NCBI GenBank assembly: GCA_027686065.1
Contig: JAQCTH010000001.1
Span: forward strand, 62,001 to 126,000
DNA: 64,000 nucleotides
Source: Clostridiaceae bacterium AF10-41
Lineage (GTDB): Bacteria > Bacillota > Clostridia > Clostridiales > Clostridiaceae
Reading direction: 5' to 3'
Made by a program: the position numbers and the translations under genes. Shown here piece after piece: positions 53,315-62,158 of the stretch. The notes under the pieces are model-generated. The model was given only the letters and a program-made list of their open reading frames with translations, ran no database searches and was not told where the DNA came from. Each line of letters begins with the position of its first letter. The stretch's first letter is position 1.

Positions 53315-54262
53315 ATGTATGGGTTAAAAAACTCTTTTCAAAAAATAAGTGAAGAAATTCAAATTCCCTTCAAAATAAGCGAAAAAGATGGATCTGTAAT
53401 AGCTGACTTTCTTCAAGGGAAAAATTCTAGAATTGTAAGCAGTATTTTAAGAATACCAACAGAAGAATTATTATTAGAAACTTATGACAATTATAGTAAC
53501 TGTATGAGTTTATTAAAATATTGTTTAGAACAAGAATTAAGTAATGCAGTAAAATCTAAAGAGGAAATAATCTTAGACATAATAAAAGGGAAAGAATTTT
53601 CTAATGATATTCTAAAAGAGGTTATAAAAGATAAGCCTTTTAAATTAATACTTATTTATTTAAAGGACAAGCATTCTAAAGCTTTAAAGTTAATAGAGAG
53701 AAAACATCTAGGAGACGACAGTATTATTGTTATTCAAGATGAATACATTGTTATTATAAGTAAAAATGACATAAATAATGATACTATTAAAGAACTTTTT
53801 TTAGCAATCAAAAAAAATATAACAGAAAAATGTTATATAAGTCATTGTAAAATTGATGAATATAATGAACTTAAAGAAAAATTTGAATATCTTAAAGATA
53901 ATTTAGAAATATGCTTGAAATATAGTTTGCAACCAAAGATATATACTGAAAATTCCTTATTAGTAGAAAAAATGATAGAAAAAGTAGATGAAAAGGAAAT
54001 AAGTAGAGTATATAAAGAATTTAATGATATTTTTTCTAAATTGGATGATGATCTTATAAAAACAATAGAAATTTTCTTTAGCGAAGGTTTGAAAATAAGT
54101 GAATCAGCAGATAAATTATATATTCATAGAAATACATTATTCTATAGAATAGATAAAATAAAAAAAATAGTCAATTATGATATATCCAATTTTAATGAGG
54201 CAGTAGAGTTTAAAATTTTATTTTTATTGTGGAAAGAGTCAGGATATAAAAATAAATTATAA
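53315..54262 (+). CDS. PucR/CdaR-type transcriptional regulator
   Basis: 315 residues. The C-terminal 55 residues are a PucR helix-turn-helix (LKISESADKLYIHRNTLFYR with an IDKIKKI recognition region), as in CdaR and related activators. The middle part (about 85-200) resembles the GGDEF-like fold found in CdaR proteins, without catalytic residues. The first 80 residues are unassigned. It is the first gene of the maltodextrin locus, preceded by a promoter with a cre site and an operator of the locus. It probably activates the importer genes; the effector is unknown. Confidence 0.8.
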   Translation: MYGLKNSFQKISEEIQIPFKISEKDGSVIADFLQGKNSRIVSSILRIPTEELLLETYDNYSNCMSLLKYCLEQELSNAVKSKEEIILDIIKGKEFSNDILKEVIKDKPFKLILIYLKDKHSKALKLIERKHLGDDSIIVIQDEYIVIISKNDINNDTIKELFLAIKKNITEKCYISHCKIDEYNELKEKFEYLKDNLEICLKYSLQPKIYTENSLLVEKMIEKVDEKEISRVYKEFNDIFSKLDDDLIKTIEIFFSEGLKISESADKLYIHRNTLFYRIDKIKKIVNYDISNFNEAVEFKILFLLWKESGYKNKL

Positions 54263-54269
54263 AATTTAT

Positions 54270-54297
54270 TGGAAACGGTACCGGTAAGGTTACCTGT
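54270..54297. promoter_or_regulatory. Maltodextrin-locus operator 2, double site
   Basis: TGGAAACGGTACC (54270-54282) runs into GGTTACCTGT (54288-54297), the latter sharing GTTACCTGT with operator 1. It lies between the regulator gene and the binding-protein gene. Confidence 0.6.
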
Positions 54298-54322
54298 AAA
54301 CAATATCATAAATTAGTTGATA

Positions 54323-54338
54323 AACCTAATAAGGTTTA
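54323..54338. promoter_or_regulatory. Small palindrome before the maltodextrin-binding protein gene
   Basis: AAACCTAATAAGGTTT, a perfect 6-bp inverted repeat around AATA, directly after a TTGATA (54317-54322). It could be an operator for the PucR-type regulator, or a hairpin in the leader. Confidence 0.3.
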
Positions 54339-54380
54339 TAAATATAAAGATCTAATATTAGATTTTGGGAGGAATTTATT

Positions 54381-55589
54381 ATGGTAAAACGTTCAAAACT
54401 ATTAGCAGTTTTAATTGCTGGTATAATTGCTACAACTTCTTTAGTTGGTTGTGGGGGAAAAGGTGAAAAAGGCGGCACTGCCAATACAGAAAAGAAAACT
54501 TTAACAGTTTGGTCACACTTTACTACTAACGAAGTTAAAGAGTTTGAAAAAGTAGCTAAAGCTTGGGGAGAAGAAAATAATGTTGAAGTAAGTGTTGTTG
54601 AAGACCAAGGAAAGTTCCAAGAAATGATTCAAGCTTGTCAAAGTAATAATGGTCCAGATCTTATATTAGGAGTTCCACATGATAATCTAGGAACATTCCA
54701 AAAAGCAGGAATAACAGCAGAAGTGCCATCAGGAATGGTTTCAGCTGATAAATATACATCTCAAGGTATAGTAGATGCAGTAACTATAGGTGGAAAGGTT
54801 TATGCAGTTCCATTTGCTCAAGAAACAACTGGAATGTTCTATAACAAAGATAAAGTTAAAGAAGTTCCAAAGACAATGGAAGATTTAGTTGCAATGGCAA
54901 AAGAAGTTGGATTTGAGTATAATGTAAATGACTTCTTCTTCTCATATGCATTCTTATCAGCTGGTGGTGGATATGTTTATAAAAACAATAACGGTACTTT
55001 AGATCCATCTGATATAGGTCTTGGAAATGAAGGTGCAGTAGCAGGACTTCAATTTATTTCAGATTTAGTTAATAAAGATAAATTAATGGCAGCAGATATA
55101 ACTGGAGATATAGCTAAAGGTGATTTTACATCAGGTAAATCTGGTTTTTATTTCTCAGGTCCATGGGATGTTTCAGGTGCTAAAGAAGCTGGATTAAACT
55201 TTGGAGTAGTTCCAATGCCAACTTTAAATGGAAAAGCTCCACAAACATTCTTAGGAGTTCAAACTTCTTTTGTTAATGAAAATTCAAAGAATAAAGATCT
55301 TGCATGGAAACTTATGGAAGAGTTTGTTAATAAAGGACAAGATGTAGTTTACAAAACTGGTAGCAGAATTCCAGTATCTAAAGATTATGTAGTAGATGAT
55401 GAATATACTAAAGCATTTATGGAACAAGCAAAAGTTGCTATGCCAATGCCAAATATAGTAGAAGTTCAAGCTATGTGGGAACCAGCAGCTAATAACTTAA
55501 AGTTATTAACTTCAGGTCAAATAGATGCTAAAACAGCTGGAGAAAATATAGTTAATCAAGTAAAAGAAGGTATTAAACAAATAAAATAA
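54381..55589 (+). CDS. Maltodextrin-binding lipoprotein (MalE-like)
   Basis: 402 residues. Lipobox LVGC with lipidated Cys24. The mature sequence starts TLTVWSHFTTNEVKEFEKVA and has the MalE-like blocks GPDLILGVPHDNLG, VYAVPFAQETTGMFYNKD and SGFYFSGPWDVSGA. It should bind maltose or maltodextrins outside the membrane. The substrate call is supported by MalFG-like permeases and MalQ next door. No ATPase is in the locus, so a shared MsmX/MalK-type protein elsewhere is needed. Confidence 0.93.
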   Translation: MVKRSKLLAVLIAGIIATTSLVGCGGKGEKGGTANTEKKTLTVWSHFTTNEVKEFEKVAKAWGEENNVEVSVVEDQGKFQEMIQACQSNNGPDLILGVPHDNLGTFQKAGITAEVPSGMVSADKYTSQGIVDAVTIGGKVYAVPFAQETTGMFYNKDKVKEVPKTMEDLVAMAKEVGFEYNVNDFFFSYAFLSAGGGYVYKNNNGTLDPSDIGLGNEGAVAGLQFISDLVNKDKLMAADITGDIAKGDFTSGKSGFYFSGPWDVSGAKEAGLNFGVVPMPTLNGKAPQTFLGVQTSFVNENSKNKDLAWKLMEEFVNKGQDVVYKTGSRIPVSKDYVVDDEYTKAFMEQAKVAMPMPNIVEVQAMWEPAANNLKLLTSGQIDAKTAGENIVNQVKEGIKQIK

Positions 55590-55602
55590 TATATGTAGCT
55601 AA

Positions 55603-55632
55603 ATAGAGATAGGTGTAATGCCTATCTCTATA
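55603..55632 (+). terminator. Intergenic hairpin between MalE-like and MalF-like genes
   Basis: ATAGAGATAGG (55603-55613) and CCTATCTCTAT (55621-55631), perfect 11-bp stem, 7-base loop, weak tail. Same position and probable role as the hairpin in the beta-glucan importer operon. Confidence 0.7.
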
Positions 55633-55653
55633 TAAAATAAAGGAGGATTGTAA

Positions 55654-56571
55654 ATGGGAATGAAGAGTAAAAGTCGTAAAGCTTACTATTTCTTAGCACC
55701 AGCACTTATTTCAATATTTATATTCACATTGCTTCCAGTATTTTCAACAGTATACTATGCTTTTACTGATTATACTCAGTATTCAAAGGGTGAAATTAAT
55801 TTTGTATTCCTTTCAAATTTTATAGAGGTTTTAACAGGACCCTTTAAGGAAACCTTTTTACCTGTATTTGCATGGACAATGATTTTTGCAATAATATCAA
55901 CACTTGGATGCTTCTTTTTAGGATTAATAATAGCATTAGTTTTAAATAATCCTAATATAAGAGAAAGAGGAATTTACAAAGGAATATTAATACTTCCTTG
56001 GGCATTACCTGCATCAGTTGCGATTTTATCCTTCCAAGGGTTATTTAATGGTAGCTATGGACAAATAAATAATTTATTAATGCAAATGAATATAATACAA
56101 GAACCAATAAAATGGTTAACAGATCCTAATCTAGCAAGGATAAGTATAATAATGGTTAATATATGGCTTGGATTTCCATACATGATGAATGTTTGTTTAG
56201 GCTCATTATCAGCAATACCAGAAGTTTATTATGAAGCAGCAGAGGTAGATGGTGCAACTAAATGGAAACAATTCATGCATATTACATTGCCAGCGATAAC
56301 AAAAACTGCTTATCCACTTGTAATATCATCCTTTGCATTTAATTTTAATAATTTTGGATCAGCTTTCTTAATAACAACAGGAGGTCCTCCAAGATTAACA
56401 ACACAATTTGCAGGGTATACAGATATACTAGCATCGGTAAACTATAAACTTTCAATGCAATTTGGAAGATTCGATATTGCATCAGCACTTAGTATAATAA
56501 TATTTATAATAATTGCATCAATTTCATTTATTCAAATGAAGGCATCTGGTCAGTTTGAGGAGGTTGATTAA
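55654..56571 (+). CDS. Maltodextrin ABC importer permease (MalF-like)
   Basis: 305 residues, short MalF form of Firmicutes with six membrane helices. The EAA loop reads YYEAAEVDGATKWKQFMHIT followed by LPAITKT. The segment NFNNFGSAFLITTGGPP is strongly MalF-like. It forms the channel with MalG and receives sugar from the binding protein. The ATG follows AAGGAGG at the usual distance; the gene ends one base before the MalG start. Confidence 0.94.
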   Translation: MGMKSKSRKAYYFLAPALISIFIFTLLPVFSTVYYAFTDYTQYSKGEINFVFLSNFIEVLTGPFKETFLPVFAWTMIFAIISTLGCFFLGLIIALVLNNPNIRERGIYKGILILPWALPASVAILSFQGLFNGSYGQINNLLMQMNIIQEPIKWLTDPNLARISIIMVNIWLGFPYMMNVCLGSLSAIPEVYYEAAEVDGATKWKQFMHITLPAITKTAYPLVISSFAFNFNNFGSAFLITTGGPPRLTTQFAGYTDILASVNYKLSMQFGRFDIASALSIIIFIIIASISFIQMKASGQFEEVD

Positions 56572-56572
56572 T

Positions 56573-57466
56573 ATGCAAACAGAGGTAAATTTAAAGAGTT
56601 TAACAAGAAAAAAAGATAAAGTAGTATATAAAAAGAAATTAAGATCTGATGAAATCAGAGCAGCTTGGATTGGTAGACTTTTTATTTGGATAATGATAGC
56701 AATAACATTAATTCCTATAATAGCAGTAGTTTCTGCATCAATGGCAAAAGGAAATGCATTTACACAAACAACATTCTTTCCTTCAGAATGGACTTTAGAA
56801 AATTATAAAAGAGTATTTGAAAAAACAAATTTCTTGTTATGGTTAAGGAATTCATTAATTTTGTGTACAGCAGTATCAGTATTGCAATTAGTTTTATCAG
56901 TACCAGCGGCATTTGCTTTTTCAAAATTAAGATTTTGGGGAAGAAAAAATGGGCTTATGAGTTTACTAATTCTTCAAATGTTTCCAGCAGCTATGGCATT
57001 ACCAGCAATAATGGGAATAGTTTTCACATATAATTTAACTAACAAACCATGGGTATTAATATTAATACTAGCTGGTGGTAGTGCATATAATATATGGCTT
57101 TTAAAAGGAGCAGTAGATGGAATACCAGATGAATTAGTTGAAGCAGCTTACATAGATGGTGCATCAACTTGGAAGGTATTTTCAGTAATAATATTACCTT
57201 TACTAAGAAATATGTTAATAGTTATATTCCTGTTTGCATTTATAGGAGCGTATAGCGAGTTTATGTTTACTTCAGCAATATTAAAGAATGCAGATGTTCA
57301 AACTATAGTGACTGGATTACAAAAATTTATTAAAGATCAATTCTCTGCAAACTGGACTATGTATTCATCAGCAGCAGTAATGGCAGCTTCACCAATAGTG
57401 ATAATATTCATGCTTCTACAAAAATATATAGCATCAGGCTTAGTTTCAGGATCAGTAAAAGAATAA
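56573..57466 (+). CDS. Maltodextrin ABC importer permease (MalG-like)
   Basis: 297 residues from ATG 56573, with GAGGAGG (56557-56563) nine bases upstream. A TTG at 56555 in the same frame overlaps the ribosome site and is rejected. Six membrane helices; the EAA loop reads LVEAAYIDGASTWKVFSVII followed by LPLLRN. The C-terminus SGLVSGSVKE is typical of MalG. Coupled to MalF by the one-base gap. Confidence 0.94.
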   Translation: MQTEVNLKSLTRKKDKVVYKKKLRSDEIRAAWIGRLFIWIMIAITLIPIIAVVSASMAKGNAFTQTTFFPSEWTLENYKRVFEKTNFLLWLRNSLILCTAVSVLQLVLSVPAAFAFSKLRFWGRKNGLMSLLILQMFPAAMALPAIMGIVFTYNLTNKPWVLILILAGGSAYNIWLLKGAVDGIPDELVEAAYIDGASTWKVFSVIILPLLRNMLIVIFLFAFIGAYSEFMFTSAILKNADVQTIVTGLQKFIKDQFSANWTMYSSAAVMAASPIVIIFMLLQKYIASGLVSGSVKE

Positions 57467-57510
57467 ATTATCATTACCTTAATCCTGTACTGTAAAAATA
57501 TAGCAAATAA

Positions 57511-57523
57511 TGGAAACGATACC
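57511..57523. promoter_or_regulatory. Maltodextrin-locus operator 3
   Basis: TGGAAACGATACC, 30 bp before the LacI-family coding start, suggesting autoregulation. Confidence 0.6.
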
Positions 57524-57552
57524 GAATAATTTGTCGAAATTTGGAGGGAGTT

Positions 57553-58575
57553 ATGATAAACATAAGAGATATTGCAAGAATTGCGGGGGTAGGAGTAAGT
57601 ACTGTTTCAAGGGTAATTAATAATCATCCGGATGTTAAAGAGCAAACAAGAGAACGGGTGCTAGAAATAATAAGAGAAAACAATTATATACCTAATAACA
57701 GTGCTAGAAATCTTAAAAAAAATAATACAAACAATATTGGAGTTCTGATAAAAGGGGTATTTAATCCTTTTTTCTCAGAGATGTTGGATTCTATAAGTAA
57801 AAGAATTTCTAAGGCCGGATACTCTATGATACTAGAGCATCACGACTATTTAAGTGATGATGAGATGAATAATTTGATTTCAATGATAAAAGAAAAAAGA
57901 TTACAAGGTGTAATTTGCTTAGGAGGAAACTTTACAGAAGTAAGAGATGACTATTTTAATGATATGCAAGTACCAGTTGTATTAACTTCTATAAATCATA
58001 AATATGGAAAAGAGTTTTCAAATTTTTCCTCAGTATCTATAGATAATGAAAAATCAGCTTATATTGCAACAAAATATCTAATTGAATGTGGACATAAAAA
58101 TATAGCTATATTATTAGGAGATGAAAATGACTTTGGGATTGGATATCTAAGAGAAGCTGGATATTTAAAAGCACTAAGAGAAAATAATATAGAATTTAAT
58201 AGTAATTATAAAATTCTAGGTAATTATGATTATAGAGGTGCATATGAAGAAACTGACAATCTTTTAAAAAATAATAAAGATATTACAGCTATATTTGCTA
58301 TATCAGATATAATGGCTGTTGGATGTGCCAAAGCAATAAAGGATAATGGGCTAGAAGTAGGTAAAGATGTTGCTGTAATAGGATTTGATGGTATGGATAT
58401 TAGTGAGTTTTATAATCCTACCATAACAACAGTAATACAACCTAAATTAGAAATGGCTAAGATAAGTGTTGATTTATTATTAGATTTAATAGCGGATAAA
58501 ACTGATAATAAGCATGTAGTACTAAATACAGAGCTTATTCATAGAGAATCAACTAATTTTAAGATAGAAAATTAA
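57553..58575 (+). CDS. LacI-family regulator of the maltodextrin locus (MalR-like)
   Basis: 340 residues from ATG 57553, behind GGAGG (57543-57547). A TTG at 57541 lies inside that ribosome site and is rejected. Helix-turn-helix INIRDIARIAGVGVSTVSRV, hinge helix, then a sugar-binding sensor domain (about 60-338) with AIFAISDIMAVGCAKAI and VAVIGFDGMDIS. The three TGGAAACGnTACC sites around the locus, one just before this gene, are its probable operators. The likely inducer is maltose or a related sugar. Confidence 0.92.
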   Translation: MINIRDIARIAGVGVSTVSRVINNHPDVKEQTRERVLEIIRENNYIPNNSARNLKKNNTNNIGVLIKGVFNPFFSEMLDSISKRISKAGYSMILEHHDYLSDDEMNNLISMIKEKRLQGVICLGGNFTEVRDDYFNDMQVPVVLTSINHKYGKEFSNFSSVSIDNEKSAYIATKYLIECGHKNIAILLGDENDFGIGYLREAGYLKALRENNIEFNSNYKILGNYDYRGAYEETDNLLKNNKDITAIFAISDIMAVGCAKAIKDNGLEVGKDVAVIGFDGMDISEFYNPTITTVIQPKLEMAKISVDLLLDLIADKTDNKHVVLNTELIHRESTNFKIEN

Positions 58576-58580
58576 AACAT

Positions 58581-58636
58581 TAATCTACTTATAATAACAT
58601 AGTATATTGTATCAATTGTTATTATAAGTAGATTAA
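58581..58636. terminator. Long stem-loop after the MalR-like gene
   Basis: A perfect 19-bp AT-rich stem (58581-58599 with 58618-58636), 18-base loop, no T run. Probably the transcript end. Confidence 0.65.
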
Positions 58637-58767
58637 GATAAATTATATAGATTAAAATGAATTATTTTATACCCTCAATATTAAAGCAAAACTTTTATGA
58701 TTAGTTTTATTAAATACCTTCACAAATACAAAATAGAATAGGTTTTATTAGAAATGAGGTAAAATTT

Positions 58768-60243
58768 ATGGAAAGAAGTAGCGGGATATTAATGCATATT
58801 TCATCACTACCTGGAAAGTATGGAATAGGAACATTTGGAATGGAAGCGTTTGCCTTCGTAGATTTTTTAAAAAAGAGTGGGCAAAAATATTGGCAAATAC
58901 TCCCTTTAGGACAAACTAGTTATGGGGATTCACCATATCAATGTTTTTCAGCATTTGCTGGTAATCCTTATTTTATAGATTTTGAATTGTTACAAAAGGA
59001 TAATTTATTAGAAAAAGAGGATTATTCAACTTTAGATTATGGAATAAATGAAAATTGTGTTGATTATGCTAAATTATTTATAAATAAAAATAAAGTTTTA
59101 AGAATTGCATATGAAAATTCTAAGAATAAATATGATAAAGAAATAAATGAATTTATAGAAGAAAATAAGTTTTGGTTAGAAGACTATGCTTTATATATGG
59201 CGGTTAAGAATCACTTTAATTTAGTTAGCTGGCAAAATTGGGATGATAATATAAGACTTAGAAAAAAGGAAGCTATAGATTCTTATAAGGTATTGTTGAA
59301 AGATGAAATTCATTATTGGGTATTCATTCAATATATATTCTTTAAACAATGGTATAGTTTAAAGAAATATACTAATGATAACGGAATTAAAATAATAGGT
59401 GATATTCCAATTTATGTAGCAGAAGATAGTGCAGATATTTGGAGCAATCCACAATACTTTAATGTTGATGAAAATATGCTACCAATAACCGTGGCTGGAT
59501 GTCCTCCAGATACCTTTTCAGCTACTGGACAGCTTTGGGGAAATCCTATATATAATTGGGATAACTTAGATAGGGATGGTTATAGTTGGTGGATTGATAG
59601 AGTTAGAGAAAGTTTTAAATTATATGATGTAGTAAGAATAGATCATTTTAGAGGCTTTGAGGCATATTGGGAAATACCATATGGAAATAAGACAGCTGAG
59701 TTTGGTCAATGGACTAAGGGACCTGGAATAAAATTATTTGATGCTATAAAAAATAGTCTTGGACAGGTAGATATAATAGCAGAAGATTTAGGAATGATGA
59801 CACAAGGTGTAATAGAGCTTAGAGATACTACGGGATTCCCAGGAATGAAAATATTACAGTTTGGCTTTGGTGATGGAGATAGTAGAGATTTACCGCATAA
59901 TTACCCAATTAATTGTGTAGCATATACTGGCACCCATGATAATGATACTATTTGTGGATGGTATAATGTTACCGGAAGCAAAAATGAAATTGATAAAGCT
60001 AAAAAGTACTTGAATTTAACTTATGAAGAAGGAATAGCAAAAGGGTTAATAAGAGGTGTCTGGGGAAGTCCAGCTTATTTAGCAGTAACTACAATGCAAG
60101 ATTTCTTAGGATTAGGGCATAGTGCTAGAATGAATATGCCTTCAACATTAGGAGGAAATTGGATGTGGAGAGCATCTGAAAAAGATTTTAGCGAAAAGTT
60201 AGCAAAAGAAATTCATTCTTTAACTAAATTATATGGTAGATGA
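58768..60243 (+). CDS. malQ: 4-alpha-glucanotransferase (amylomaltase, GH77)
   Basis: 491 residues, standard for bacterial MalQ. N-terminal RSSGILMHISSLPGKYGIGT block; nucleophile D292 in RIDHFRGF; acid/base E339 in IIAEDLG; third Asp in YTGTHDND. It moves glucan chains between maltodextrins, releasing glucose, in the cytosol. It follows the importer and regulator genes, so it uses the imported maltodextrins. No maltodextrin phosphorylase (malP) or maltose phosphorylase is in the window, so the longer products must be handled by enzymes encoded elsewhere. Confidence 0.96.
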   Translation: MERSSGILMHISSLPGKYGIGTFGMEAFAFVDFLKKSGQKYWQILPLGQTSYGDSPYQCFSAFAGNPYFIDFELLQKDNLLEKEDYSTLDYGINENCVDYAKLFINKNKVLRIAYENSKNKYDKEINEFIEENKFWLEDYALYMAVKNHFNLVSWQNWDDNIRLRKKEAIDSYKVLLKDEIHYWVFIQYIFFKQWYSLKKYTNDNGIKIIGDIPIYVAEDSADIWSNPQYFNVDENMLPITVAGCPPDTFSATGQLWGNPIYNWDNLDRDGYSWWIDRVRESFKLYDVVRIDHFRGFEAYWEIPYGNKTAEFGQWTKGPGIKLFDAIKNSLGQVDIIAEDLGMMTQGVIELRDTTGFPGMKILQFGFGDGDSRDLPHNYPINCVAYTGTHDNDTICGWYNVTGSKNEIDKAKKYLNLTYEEGIAKGLIRGVWGSPAYLAVTTMQDFLGLGHSARMNMPSTLGGNWMWRASEKDFSEKLAKEIHSLTKLYGR

Positions 60244-60284
60244 TTTGATTTATACTAATCATTAATAAAATTCCTATAGATTAT

Positions 60285-60325
60285 AATAAAGCTCATGGAG
60301 AGAATATTTTCCATGAGCTTTATTC
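60285..60325 (+). terminator. Terminator after malQ
   Basis: AATAAAGCTCATGGA (60285-60299) and TCCATGAGCTTTATT (60310-60324), perfect 15-bp stem; short T tail. Confidence 0.8.
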
Positions 60326-60344
60326 ATAATAATAATATACGGTC

Positions 60345-60379
60345 TTTACAGTTCATAGTTCACAGTGAATTATTAACAG
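60345..60379. repeat. Degenerate heptad-like intergenic repeat
   Basis: Contains CAGTTCATAGTTCACAGTGA and AATTATTAACAG. Its reverse complement resembles the TGTGAATTGTGAACTGTT run at 2411-2429, in inverted orientation. Non-coding. Confidence 0.4.
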
Positions 60380-60433
60380 TATTCCCTCCTATACAACTGT
60401 GTACTGAATAAGTTTTATTAAGGGTGGTTTGAA

Positions 60434-60730
60434 ATGAAAGTATTAATAATGAGTGTAAATTTAAGAGCAAGCTGGGTACATTCTTTAAAAGAAAAAAGAA
60501 TGGTAGTTAGAAGTATAACTCAAAAATTAAAAAATAAATTTAATATATCAGTAAATGAAATAGATAACCAAGATTTACATCAAAGTATAGTTATTGGTAT
60601 ATCAGGAATATGTGCTGGTAGTTCACAAGCAGATTCTACTGTAGAAAACATAATTAATTTTATAGAATTAAATACAGATGCAGAGCTTATTAATGTGGAA
60701 AAAGATATTATAGTATTTAAATTTTTATAA
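60434..60730 (+). CDS. DUF503 family protein (YlxP-like)
   Basis: 98 residues, full length. The family blocks are clear: MKVLIMSVNLRASWVHSLKE at the start, KRMVVRSITQKLKNKFNISV, and a C-terminal ferredoxin-like beta-alpha-beta. YlxP/DUF503 proteins often lie in the nusA-infB-rbfA ribosome operon and are thought to help ribosome or translation processes, but here the gene is separate, before the methionine locus. No terminator is evident before the following promoter. Confidence 0.88.
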   Translation: MKVLIMSVNLRASWVHSLKEKRMVVRSITQKLKNKFNISVNEIDNQDLHQSIVIGISGICAGSSQADSTVENIINFIELNTDAELINVEKDIIVFKFL

Positions 60731-60759
60731 ATATAGATAAATAAGTTTTTAAATATATA

Positions 60760-60788
60760 TTGACAAATTGAAATTATATATGTATAGT
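60760..60788 (+). promoter_or_regulatory. Promoter of the metNIQ operon
   Basis: TTGACA (60760-60765), exactly 17 bases, TATAGT (60783-60788). The transcript would start near 60795 and run into the SAM riboswitch. Confidence 0.8.
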
Positions 60789-60821
60789 AATATCAATAGA
60801 AAAATTTAATACTTTATTACG

Positions 60822-61025
60822 TTTCTTATCAAGAGTGGTGGAGGGACTGGCCCTGTGAAACCCAGCAACCTATAATAGGATTATGATAAGTCTAATTTAT
60901 GTTAGATAAATTATAGTTTATTAATTTTGGTGCTAAATCCTGCAGCTTTTAGCTGATAGATGAGAGAATAAATTAATATGTGATATTATACGCACTAGAG
61001 ATTTATTCTCCAGTGCGTTTTTTTC
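60822..61025 (+). promoter_or_regulatory. SAM-I (S-box) riboswitch with terminator expression platform
   Basis: The S-box core is intact: CTTATCAAGAGTGGTGGAGGG, with GACTGGCCCTGTGAAACCCA and GCAACC following, the variable P3/P4 arms, and GATGAGAGAA closing P1. The platform is visible: GAGAATAAAT (60963-60972) can pair with ATTTATTCTC (61001-61010) as antiterminator, or the terminator stem forms (60990-61018). With SAM bound, P1 forms and transcription stops; without it, metNIQ is made. This fixes the neighbouring transporter as methionine-related. Confidence 0.96.
60990..61025 (+). terminator. Terminator of the SAM riboswitch
   Basis: ACGCACTAGAG (60990-61000) and CTCCAGTGCGT (61008-61018), one mismatch, followed by seven T. 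Confidence 0.92.
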
Positions 61026-61097
61026 GTTGAGAAATTATAAAAAGATTATCTCGTGAATAGCTTTTTATAGCTTTTTTCCTTCAGTTTTCAAATTAAC

Positions 61098-61152
61098 ATA
61101 TGTAAGTTTGCATTGATTTGGAGTGAAGTGACGGAATAGTAAATTTACATAT
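61098..61152 (+). other. Additional stem-loop between riboswitch and metN
   Basis: ATATGTAAGTTT (61098-61109) and AAATTTACATAT (61141-61152) can form a 12-bp stem with one wobble, enclosing 31 bases. It lies in the 167-bp leader after the riboswitch terminator. It may be an mRNA stability or translation element; nothing else is recognised in the leader. Confidence 0.4.
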
Positions 61153-61192
61153 ATCTACTTTTTCTTAATTTTCTTTAGGGGGGAATATAATC

Positions 61193-62158
61193 ATGATTGA
61201 AATAAATAATTTAAGCAAAAGCTTTGGTGATACACAAGTTATAAAAAATGTGTCTATTAGAATACAAAAGGGAGAAATATATGGGATTATAGGGCATAGT
61301 GGTGCTGGTAAATCAACATTGTTAAGATGTATAAATGGACTAGAAGCCTATGAAGATGGTTCACTTACAGTAATGGGTCGTGAAGTTAAATCTTTAAAGG
61401 GTTTAGAACTAAGAGAATTTAGGAAAAACTTAGGTATGATATTCCAAAGCTTTAATTTATTAAATAGAAAAACAGTCTTTCAAAATATAGCCTTACCCTT
61501 AGAAGTTTGGGGATATGAAAAAGAAAGAGTGAAAAGTAGAGTAAATGAACTTTTAAATTTAGTAGGACTTTCTGAAAAAGCCAATGTGAAACCATCTAGT
61601 TTGAGTGGTGGACAAAAGCAAAGAGTAGCAATAGCAAGGGCTTTAGCATTAGAACCTAAAATTTTACTTTGTGATGAAGCTACTTCAGCATTAGATCCTA
61701 AAATAACAAAAGATATATTAGCACTTTTATCAAAAATAAATAAAGAACTAGGAATCACAATAGTTATTGTTACTCACCAAATGGAAGTTGTTAAAGAAGT
61801 ATGTGAAAAAGTGGCGCTAATAGAGGGAGGAATTTTAAAAGCTCAAGGTAAATCAGAAGAGTTATTCTTAAATCCAGGAGTTTCCCTTAAGAAATTTTTA
61901 GGTGAACAAGATGATGAATTACTACCTACAACAGGAGTAAATATAAAATTGTTTTTTCCAAGCACATCATCAGAAAATGCTCTTATAACAAAGATGGCTA
62001 GAGAAATTAATGTAGACTTCTCAATAGTTTGGGGAAAATTAGAAAAATTTAGAGAAGATGTTCTTGGAAGTTTAGTAATAAATATAGAACAAGAGGATAA
62101 AGAAAAGGTAATTAAATATCTACAAGATAAAAATATAATATTGGAGGTGATTAATTAA
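61193..62158 (+). CDS. metN: Methionine ABC importer ATPase MetN
   Basis: 321 residues. Walker A GHSGAGKST (about 34-42), Q-loop FQSFNLL, signature LSGGQKQR, Walker B ILLCDEATSALD, H-loop VTHQM. The C-terminal 75 residues (about 245-320) are the NIL/ACT-like domain that binds methionine and slows transport when the cell has enough. It drives uptake of D- and L-methionine with MetI and MetQ. Control by the upstream SAM riboswitch confirms the role. Its stop shares one base with the metI start. Confidence 0.97.
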   Translation: MIEINNLSKSFGDTQVIKNVSIRIQKGEIYGIIGHSGAGKSTLLRCINGLEAYEDGSLTVMGREVKSLKGLELREFRKNLGMIFQSFNLLNRKTVFQNIALPLEVWGYEKERVKSRVNELLNLVGLSEKANVKPSSLSGGQKQRVAIARALALEPKILLCDEATSALDPKITKDILALLSKINKELGITIVIVTHQMEVVKEVCEKVALIEGGILKAQGKSEELFLNPGVSLKKFLGEQDDELLPTTGVNIKLFFPSTSSENALITKMAREINVDFSIVWGKLEKFREDVLGSLVINIEQEDKEKVIKYLQDKNIILEVIN

